Positions 21,638 through 27,042 of a DNA stretch of 27,042 bases are shown in pieces. Origin of the DNA: Pseudomonadota bacterium (GTDB taxonomy: Bacteria; Pseudomonadota; Gammaproteobacteria; Xanthomonadales; Xanthomonadaceae); the NCBI GenBank assembly GCA_023430045.1, contig JAEZCF010000163.1, positions 1 to 27,042 on the forward strand. Reading direction: 5' to 3'. Under the pieces are notes generated by a model. The model made no database searches and was not told where the DNA came from. It saw only the letters and a program-made list of their open reading frames with translations. A program made the position numbers and the translations under genes. Each line of letters opens with the position of its first letter. Positions within the stretch are counted from its first letter, which is position 1.

Positions 21638-24505
21638 ATGAAACAGGCAACGGCACTGAAGTCGGCACTCGCAACGGCGCTTGCGCTGTCCCTGACGGCC
21701 TGCGGCGGAGGCGGGGGCGGTGGCAACGTGCGCGTGCCCCCGCCTGATCCGCCGCCCACCTCGCCGCCACCGACCACACCACCTGCGCCGCCCACGCCAC
21801 CGGAACCGGCCAGGCCGGAGCAGCCGACCCTGCAGGGGCACCTCACGGCGATAAACGCGCTGACCACCGGCCTGACCGGGCAGGGCGTGCGCATCGGCAT
21901 CGTGGATTCGGGCATCAACCGCAGCCAGCCGGCACTGGCCGGCAGGGTGGCCGGCAGCTACAGCTACGTTGATCCACGCGAGAACGACCTGACCCGCGAT
22001 GACGTGGTCGGCCATGGCACCACCGTCGCCATGCTGGCCGCCGGCGGCAGCTATGCCGGCAACCAGGTGGGCGTGGCGCCCGGTGCGCAGCTGGTATCGG
22101 CGCGGATCATCGCCGATACCCGGCCCAGCGATGACGGTTCGGGCAACGGAAACCAGGTGGATGGTCCGCTGGGGCTGGCCTCCGTGCATCGCGACCTGGT
22201 CGATGCAGGGGTGCGGATCATGAACAATTCGTGGGGCGGGCTGTACTGGACGAACCCGGCCACCACCGCGCAGATCGCCGCCGAATATCGGCCGTTCATC
22301 CTCGCCAACGATGGTCTCGTGGTCTTCGCCACGGGTAACGACGGCAGGAGTACGCCATCCAACATGGCCGCGCTGCCCAGCCGTCCCGGTTCTGGCGGCA
22401 CGCTCCCGGCTGCTGATCTGGCACGGGGCTGGCTGGCGGTGACGGCGGTGGACACGGTCCATCCCACCGTACTGGCCGGCTACGCCAACGCCTGCGGTGA
22501 AGCGGCCACGTACTGCCTGGCCGCGCCCGGCACGGCGGTGTATCCGGATCCGCAGGCAACCACCGCCTCCGCATCGTTCTATTACGGCTGGGGAACCTCA
22601 TATGCCGCGCCCCTGGTGTCCGGTGCCGCGGCGCTGGTCTGGGAGCGTTTCCCGTACTTCAGCAACGATCTGGTGCGGCAGACGCTGCTGGGCACGGCGA
22701 CCGATATCGGTGCACCCGGCGTGGACGCGGTGTTCGGCAACGGCCTGTTGAACGTGGGCAAGGCTGTCAACGGCCCGGCGCGCTTCGATTGGGGCGATGT
22801 CACCGTGAACATCAACCAGCTCGGGTTGGATTCGGTCTGGCGCAACGACATCAGTGGTGCCGGTGGGCTGGTCAAGCGCGGCTCCGGTGCCCTGAACCTG
22901 GCCGGTCGCAACACCTATACCGGCACGACGCGCATCGAACTGGGCACGTTGGCGCTGCGCGGCGGTGCATCGATCACTTCTGATGTCGTCATCGTTCCGC
23001 AGGCCGCCGGGGCCAGCCGTGCCGGCCTGCAGTTCATGAACGGTACCAGCCGCGTGGTCGGCGATGTCGACAACGGCGCCAGCGTGGTGCTGACCAGTGC
23101 GAACGCCAATGCCACCATCGAAGGCGATTACCTGCAGCGCGACGGCGCGCAGATGATGATCGCGCTGGGCGTGAATGCGCTGCAGGTGACCGGCACGGCC
23201 ACGCTGCAGGGCGGTGGCGTGCGGGTCAATGGCGCCATCGCCGGTTACGTGCCGGCCAATGGCAGCCGGCAGGCGCTGATCCATGCGCAGGAAGGGCTCA
23301 GTGGCGGGTTCACCACGCCAGCTGTCGGCCAGAACGGCGTCAGCCTGCTGGAATCGAGCTACGGGTACGACAGCAACAACGCATGGCTGGAATTGACCCG
23401 TCTCAGCGTCACCGCCGTGGCCAGCGCGGCCTCGTTCGACGCGCAGGCGCGCAGCTCGGCACAGCGGGTGGAGCAGGCCTTCGAGATGCTTGATGCGGAT
23501 GCCGGCCTTCAGTCGACGGCGTTCGCGAGCGCCGCGGCGCAGCTGCAGCAGGCCAGTGGTGGCATCGCCGGGCTTGGCGCCAGCCTGGACAGCCTGTCCG
23601 GAAAGGCACATGCGCAGGCCACCCAGGCGACGTTCGACAGCATCGACATGAGCCGGCGCGCGATCGCCACCCGGTTCGGCCAGCTGCAGGCGGCCCCTTC
23701 GCTGCGTGGCGCCTGGGAAAGCACGCTCGGCGCCGCAGGCCAGGGCGGATTTGCCGGCAATGCGGCGCAGACCGGGGGTTGGATGGTCGGGCAGGAACAT
23801 GCGCTGGCGGGCAACGGTGTGCTGGGTATCGCCGTCGGCGAGGTGAGCAGCATGGCGGGCGGTGGCAGCCTCGACGGCCGTACGCGCGACCGTCAGGCGC
23901 AGGGGCAGCTGTATGCCGGCTGGAGCAGCGGGCGCGGCTACGCGCTGGCGCAGCTGGGCGCGGGACACTTTCAGCGTGAGGTGGATCGCCAGCTGTTGCT
24001 GGGCGACAGCGCCTTCGGCGCGGGTGCGCGCTACGGCGGCCGTTTCGGCAGCGCGAGCATTGAATCCGGCGTGCGCCTGGGCGGCATGCGCGCATCGTTG
24101 ACGCCGTACCTGGGTGCCAGCCATGTGCAGGTGCGCTCGGATGGCTTCGCCGAGCAGGGCGGGCTGGGTTTCGGGCTGCGCACGCAGGATGCCGACGCAC
24201 GGCGCAGCCTGGCGATGGCCGGCCTGCGCGGCGAGCGCCAGTGGCGCAACTGGACCCTGCGCGGCTATGCCGAATGGCAGCGGGAGCTGTCACGCGATGG
24301 ATTCTCCACGGCGGCCAGCTTCACCGGGATCGATGCGTGGGCGCCGATGATCGGTGGCGCGTTGCCACGTTCGTCCGGCCTTGTCGGCGTGGCGCTGGAA
24401 TCGTGGCTTGGCCGTCATGGCCGGTTGTCGCTCGGCTACGACCAGCGTCTGGGGGGCGGCCTGGATGTGTCGCAGGCGGCGTTGCGGTACAGCGCGGGAT
24501 TCTGA
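21638..24505 (+). CDS. Lipidated subtilisin-like autotransporter protease
   Basis: This 955-residue type Va autotransporter has an S8 protease passenger. The signal peptide ends in a lipobox (LTAC, Cys22) followed by seven Gly and a Pro-rich linker (about 34-63), so the N-terminus is predicted to be lipidated, as in Neisseria NalP and Bordetella SphB1. The catalytic triad is Asp90 (IGIVDSGI), His126 (GHGTTVA) and Ser321 (GTSYAAPLVSGAAAL), with Asn234 in ATGNDG. The pair Cys286/Cys293 matches the disulfide region of such proteases. A passenger-associated repeat (GAGGLVKRGSGALNLAG..YTG) lies near 407-430, and the beta-barrel spans about 700-955, ending in Phe. GGGGA six bases before the ATG at 21638 supports the start. 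Likely role: surface maturation or shedding of other proteins. Confidence 0.93.
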   Translation: MKQATALKSALATALALSLTACGGGGGGGNVRVPPPDPPPTSPPPTTPPAPPTPPEPARPEQPTLQGHLTAINALTTGLTGQGVRIGIVDSGINRSQPALAGRVAGSYSYVDPRENDLTRDDVVGHGTTVAMLAAGGSYAGNQVGVAPGAQLVSARIIADTRPSDDGSGNGNQVDGPLGLASVHRDLVDAGVRIMNNSWGGLYWTNPATTAQIAAEYRPFILANDGLVVFATGNDGRSTPSNMAALPSRPGSGGTLPAADLARGWLAVTAVDTVHPTVLAGYANACGEAATYCLAAPGTAVYPDPQATTASASFYYGWGTSYAAPLVSGAAALVWERFPYFSNDLVRQTLLGTATDIGAPGVDAVFGNGLLNVGKAVNGPARFDWGDVTVNINQLGLDSVWRNDISGAGGLVKRGSGALNLAGRNTYTGTTRIELGTLALRGGASITSDVVIVPQAAGASRAGLQFMNGTSRVVGDVDNGASVVLTSANANATIEGDYLQRDGAQMMIALGVNALQVTGTATLQGGGVRVNGAIAGYVPANGSRQALIHAQEGLSGGFTTPAVGQNGVSLLESSYGYDSNNAWLELTRLSVTAVASAASFDAQARSSAQRVEQAFEMLDADAGLQSTAFASAAAQLQQASGGIAGLGASLDSLSGKAHAQATQATFDSIDMSRRAIATRFGQLQAAPSLRGAWESTLGAAGQGGFAGNAAQTGGWMVGQEHALAGNGVLGIAVGEVSSMAGGGSLDGRTRDRQAQGQLYAGWSSGRGYALAQLGAGHFQREVDRQLLLGDSAFGAGARYGGRFGSASIESGVRLGGMRASLTPYLGASHVQVRSDGFAEQGGLGFGLRTQDADARRSLAMAGLRGERQWRNWTLRGYAEWQRELSRDGFSTAASFTGIDAWAPMIGGALPRSSGLVGVALESWLGRHGRLSLGYDQRLGGGLDVSQAALRYSAGF

Positions 24506-24544
24506 GGCGGGCGTTGCCGGCAGACGTTGCCGGGAACGCGGGTT

Positions 24545-24561
24545 GCCGGGCAGGGCCCGGC
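24545..24561. terminator. GC-rich hairpin between convergent genes
   Basis: GCCGGGC and GCCCGGC form a seven-pair stem around AGG in the 75-base gap between the autotransporter and dehydrogenase genes, which converge. No T run follows. The same gap carries three copies of GTTGCCGG (24513, 24526, 24542). Confidence 0.35.
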
Positions 24562-24580
24562 CACGGGGGGCGTGCGGCGC

Positions 24581-25678
24581 TCAGCCTGCGCGCAGATCGC
24601 CCAGCCGCGGAGTGCTGCGGCCCATCGGCAGTTTCAGCCTGCCGATCGCCTGGATGCGCGCTTCGGCGATCCGGTCCGCAGCGCGCTGCGGGGCGATGTT
24701 TTCCTGCTGCGACAGCGCGAAGATCCGTCCGAGGTTGTGGTAGATGCTGCGGATCAGGCGCATCGCCCGTTCGCGGTTGTAACCGTCGATCTCCAGCGAA
24801 ACATTCATCACGCCACCGGCGTTCACCGCGTAGTCCGGCGCATACAGGATGCCGCGCGCATGCAGTTCATCGCCGACTTCCGGGCTGGACAGCTGGTTGT
24901 TGGCGGTGCCGCAGATGATGCGTGCCTTCAGCCGTGGCAGCACGTCCATGCTGATGCCGCCTTCCAGCGCGCACGGTGCGAACACGTCGGCGGCGACTTC
25001 ATGGATTTCATCCGGCTTCACCGCTTCGGCGCCGTATTCGGATACCGCGCGCTCGACCAGTGCGGGATTCAGGTCGGTGACGAACAGCTTGGCACCGCGG
25101 TCGCGCAGCAGCTTCACCAGTTCCATGCCGATGTGGCCCAGGCCCTGCACGGCGATGCTGGTCTTGCCGACTTCCTCATGTCCCAGTTTCGCCTGCAGCG
25201 ACGCCATCAACGCCTGCAGCGCGCCGTAGGCGGTGAACGGCGCAGGATCGCCGGAACCACCGTGCACCTGGTGTACGCCGGTGACGTACTGGCTTTCCAG
25301 GTAGATGTTTTCCATGTCGTTGACATCGGTACCCATGTCCTCGGCGGTGATGTAACGCCCGCCCAGCGCATCGACATGGCGGCCGAAGGCGCGGAACAGC
25401 ACTTCGGTCTTGTCCACGCGCGGGTCACCGATGATGACGGCCTTGCCGCCGCCGACATTCAGGCCCGCCAGAGCGTTCTTGTAGGTCATCGTGCGGCTGA
25501 GCCGCAGCACGTCCGCGAGCGCTTCCTCGGTGCTGGCATAAGGCCGCATGCGCACGCCCCCCAGGGCCGGGCCGAGGGTGGTGTCGTGCACGGCGATGAT
25601 CGCCCGCAGGCCGGCATCGGGGTTGTGGCAGAACACCACCTGTTCGTGGCCGGTGGTTGCGAGGGTTTCGAAGATCAT
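24581..25678 (-). CDS. Leucine dehydrogenase family (Glu/Leu/Phe/Val dehydrogenase)
   Basis: This 365-residue NAD-dependent amino-acid dehydrogenase is of the leucine/valine type, interconverting branched-chain amino acids and their 2-oxo acids with ammonia. The N-terminal domain shows LGGVRMRPYAS, Lys67 in TYKNALAGLNVGGGKA and the catalytic Lys79. The Rossmann fold carries GLGHIG (179-184). The C-terminal part has CGTANNQL and YAPDYAVNAGGV, as in leucine dehydrogenases. GGAG six bases before the ATG supports the start at 25678. A strong terminator lies 69-105 bases upstream in the same direction, so expression may be attenuated, or a promoter must lie in the last 70 bases. Substrate preference among Leu, Val and Ile is not evident. 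Confidence 0.9.
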   Translation of the reverse strand: MIFETLATTGHEQVVFCHNPDAGLRAIIAVHDTTLGPALGGVRMRPYASTEEALADVLRLSRTMTYKNALAGLNVGGGKAVIIGDPRVDKTEVLFRAFGRHVDALGGRYITAEDMGTDVNDMENIYLESQYVTGVHQVHGGSGDPAPFTAYGALQALMASLQAKLGHEEVGKTSIAVQGLGHIGMELVKLLRDRGAKLFVTDLNPALVERAVSEYGAEAVKPDEIHEVAADVFAPCALEGGISMDVLPRLKARIICGTANNQLSSPEVGDELHARGILYAPDYAVNAGGVMNVSLEIDGYNRERAMRLIRSIYHNLGRIFALSQQENIAPQRAADRIAEARIQAIGRLKLPMGRSTPRLGDLRAG

Positions 25679-25746
25679 GGCAGCTCCGTTGGCATGAACA
25701 GCGGCGAACCACTACGAACATGCCAGCATTGTGAGTGGCTGAAAAC

Positions 25747-25783
25747 AAAAAAAGCGACATCGTCCGCGCTGGGGACGGGTCGC
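25747..25783 (-). terminator. Strong intrinsic terminator upstream of the dehydrogenase
   Basis: On the plus strand GCGAC (25754-25758) and CGTCC (25761-25765) pair with GGACG (25773-25777) and GTCGC (25779-25783), giving ten pairs with a small internal loop. Read on the minus strand it ends in seven T (25753-25747). It points toward the dehydrogenase gene but follows no recognised gene. It is either the end of the small ORF at 25795-25890, a leader attenuator, or insulation against antisense transcripts. Confidence 0.85.
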
Positions 25784-25794
25784 GCGGGGCCATT

Positions 25795-25890
25795 CTAGTG
25801 CATTACCGCATGGCGGATGTGCAGGCAGGTCCAGGCGGGCGTGGCGTGAGTGATTAAAGAACCTGAAGCGCGTGCCGATGCTGCACGCAT
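25795..25890 (-). CDS. Candidate 31-residue small protein or leader peptide
   Basis: A short ORF on the minus strand starts with ATG at 25890, preceded by GGGGA about eight bases upstream, and ends with TAG at 25795, eleven bases before the strong terminator. The product would begin MRAASARASGSLITHATPAW and contain four His and one Trp, with no hydrophobic segment. It has a ribosome-binding site, a stop and a terminator in the right order, but no sequence I recognise and no run of one regulatory codon as in classical attenuators. The frame also continues open upstream as antisense to the HDOD gene, so chance is a real alternative. Confidence 0.3.
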   Translation of the reverse strand: MRAASARASGSLITHATPAWTCLHIRHAVMH

Positions 25891-25968
25891 GGCGGAATTC
25901 CCCGCACGCAAAGACAGGAAGGGCGACGTGCTGGAGGCGGGTGGAAGGGTGATGTCGCGGAGGGTGCG

Positions 25969-27039
25969 GTGAGCGCGATCCCTGCGGGTCTGTGGCAGCG
26001 CTGCCGCGACTGGCTGCGTGGCCGGCCTGTCCACCGGGCCGTCCTGCGGCCGGGCACGTCCGGGCCTGCCGAAGCGGGTCGCGCAGCGCCTGTGCCGTCG
26101 TCCGTGGATGACATCGACGATACGGAGGCGAGGCTGCATTCCAGCCTGTATGCGCTTGCCCTGTATCCGATGTCGCAGGGCAGTGGAGCCGTTGACACGG
26201 CGCTGCAGGACGCCACGTCGCGCGCGCTGCAGGAACGCGACTGGAGCGCGCGCCAGCTGCCACGACGTCCGCAGCTGCTGCCACAGCTGATCCACAGCGT
26301 GAACGAGCCGGACGCATCGGCGCGCATGATCGCCTCGATCATCGGCCAGGATCCGGTACTGGCGGGCAACCTGCTGCGCATAGCCAACAGCCCCGCCTTC
26401 CGGGTCCAGGAGCGGGCGGTGGACAGCCTGCAGCGCGCGGTGACACTGGTGGGCACCGATGGCATCCGGCAGATCATCAGCGCGGTGCTGGTGCAACCGG
26501 TGATGCAGGTGGACTGCGATGTCTTCCCGCGGTTCAGTGGCGTGATCTGGGAGCATGCGCTGCTGGCCTCCCGGGCGGCGGCGGACCATGCGCGCACGGT
26601 GACCGGCGATGATCCTTTCGCCGCCCAGTGGCTGGGACTTACCCAGGGACTGGGCGCGGCACTGGTGATGAAGCAGCTGCAGCAGCAGGCCGCTGCCCTG
26701 CAGGCAGTGCTGGATTATCCGACCACCGAGGCGGTGCTGCGGCAATGGACCCTGCCGGTGGCGCAGCGCATCGCCATGGCATGGGAACTGCCGCAGCGCG
26801 TGCACGAAACGCTGCATGCGCCGCAGGCGTCCAGCGGCCTGGCGCTCAGCCTGCGGCTGGCACGTGCCGCCGCCACCGCCAGCCTGCTGTGCAGGCATGG
26901 GCATATCGGGCAGGGCCAGGCGATGGCCTGGCTGGAGCGGATTCCCGGCACCCCGGCACATGCGTTGCTGTGGATATGGCGCAGGCTGCATGGCCGTGCC
27001 GTGGAAACCATCGGCGACGACGAACACGGCCGCGCGTAA
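25969..27039 (+). CDS. HDOD-domain protein
   Basis: This 356-residue predicted cytoplasmic protein has an HDOD domain (about residues 97-290), the HD-related output domain found in signalling proteins of proteobacteria. The conserved pattern is LPRRPQLLPQLIHSV, followed by IIGQDPVLAGNLLRIANSP (124-142) and SLQRAVTLVGTDGIRQII (153-170). The first 95 residues are low-complexity with no recognised domain. The start is a GTG at 25969 with GGAGGG four bases upstream; an ATG at 25952 is out of frame and stops at once. It lacks attached receiver, GGDEF or EAL domains, so the input signal is unknown. HDOD proteins often act in chemotaxis, biofilm or stress signalling; no such partner is adjacent here. 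Confidence 0.85.
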   Translation: MSAIPAGLWQRCRDWLRGRPVHRAVLRPGTSGPAEAGRAAPVPSSVDDIDDTEARLHSSLYALALYPMSQGSGAVDTALQDATSRALQERDWSARQLPRRPQLLPQLIHSVNEPDASARMIASIIGQDPVLAGNLLRIANSPAFRVQERAVDSLQRAVTLVGTDGIRQIISAVLVQPVMQVDCDVFPRFSGVIWEHALLASRAAADHARTVTGDDPFAAQWLGLTQGLGAALVMKQLQQQAAALQAVLDYPTTEAVLRQWTLPVAQRIAMAWELPQRVHETLHAPQASSGLALSLRLARAAATASLLCRHGHIGQGQAMAWLERIPGTPAHALLWIWRRLHGRAVETIGDDEHGRA

Positions 27040-27042
27040 CGC

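Noticed and set aside
21700..21725. Phase variation of the autotransporter through a poly-G tract, as in NalP
   Set aside because: The glycine run is coded by mixed GGC, GGA, GGG and GGT codons, and the longest G run is only about five bases, too short for efficient slippage.
21167..22462. A 431-codon minus-strand frame bridging the thiolase and autotransporter genes
   Set aside because: It is out of frame with the thiolase and antisense to the S8 domain; both real genes have full motif support.

Overview
The window is high-GC, densely coded bacterial chromosome from a gammaproteobacterium, most likely Stenotrophomonas or a close Xanthomonadaceae relative. This rests on three things: the lepA-lepB-DUF4845-rnc-era-recO order with protein sequences typical of that family; two short GTAG-headed palindromes (1958-1984 and 5548-5570) of the SMAG/REP type known from Stenotrophomonas maltophilia; and several promoters and starts without a clear Shine-Dalgarno site. 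I see no tRNA, rRNA, CRISPR array, phage gene or complete insertion sequence. No gene-free stretch exceeds 300 bases.

Layout. (1) 147-5530, plus strand: a translation, secretion and RNA-processing operon (lepA, lepB, a DUF4845 membrane protein, rnc, era, recO), with rnc and era overlapping their upstream genes. (2) 5580-6308, minus: a receiver-Hpt phosphorelay protein, convergent with recO and divergent from rlmD. (3) 6435-8374, plus: rlmD (23S rRNA m5U methyltransferase) and a CYTH triphosphatase-family protein whose last six codons and stop lie inside a perfect 48-bp palindrome. (4) 8467-10781, plus: nagZ, a hypoxanthine-guanine phosphoribosyltransferase and an S-methyl-5'-thioinosine phosphorylase; the last two form a consecutive purine-salvage route. 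(5) 10870-11607, plus: a cold-shock protein with its own promoter and terminator, then an unrecognised 88-residue protein. (6) 11679-17368, minus: a four-gene overlapping operon transcribed exonuclease, ATP-dependent ligase, Lhr-type helicase, PdeM endonuclease (the bacterial ligase-associated DNA damage response set), divergent from aidB (17478-19103, plus). (7) 19201-20145, minus: two tandem alanine-rich lipoproteins, each with its own terminator. (8) 20268-21443, minus: a thiolase. (9) 21638-24505, plus: a subtilisin-like autotransporter with a lipoprotein signal, of the NalP/SphB1 architecture. (10) 24581-25678, minus: a leucine/amino-acid dehydrogenase preceded by a strong terminator and a candidate 31-codon leader ORF. 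(11) 25969-27039, plus: an HDOD-domain protein.

Most of this is core Xanthomonadaceae genome. The points most worth a second look are the 48-bp palindrome that supplies the end of a gene, the aidB/ligase-cassette pairing, the lipidated autotransporter protease, the twin lipoproteins, and the small ORF plus terminator upstream of the dehydrogenase. I found no gene cluster that I would call a wholly new system.
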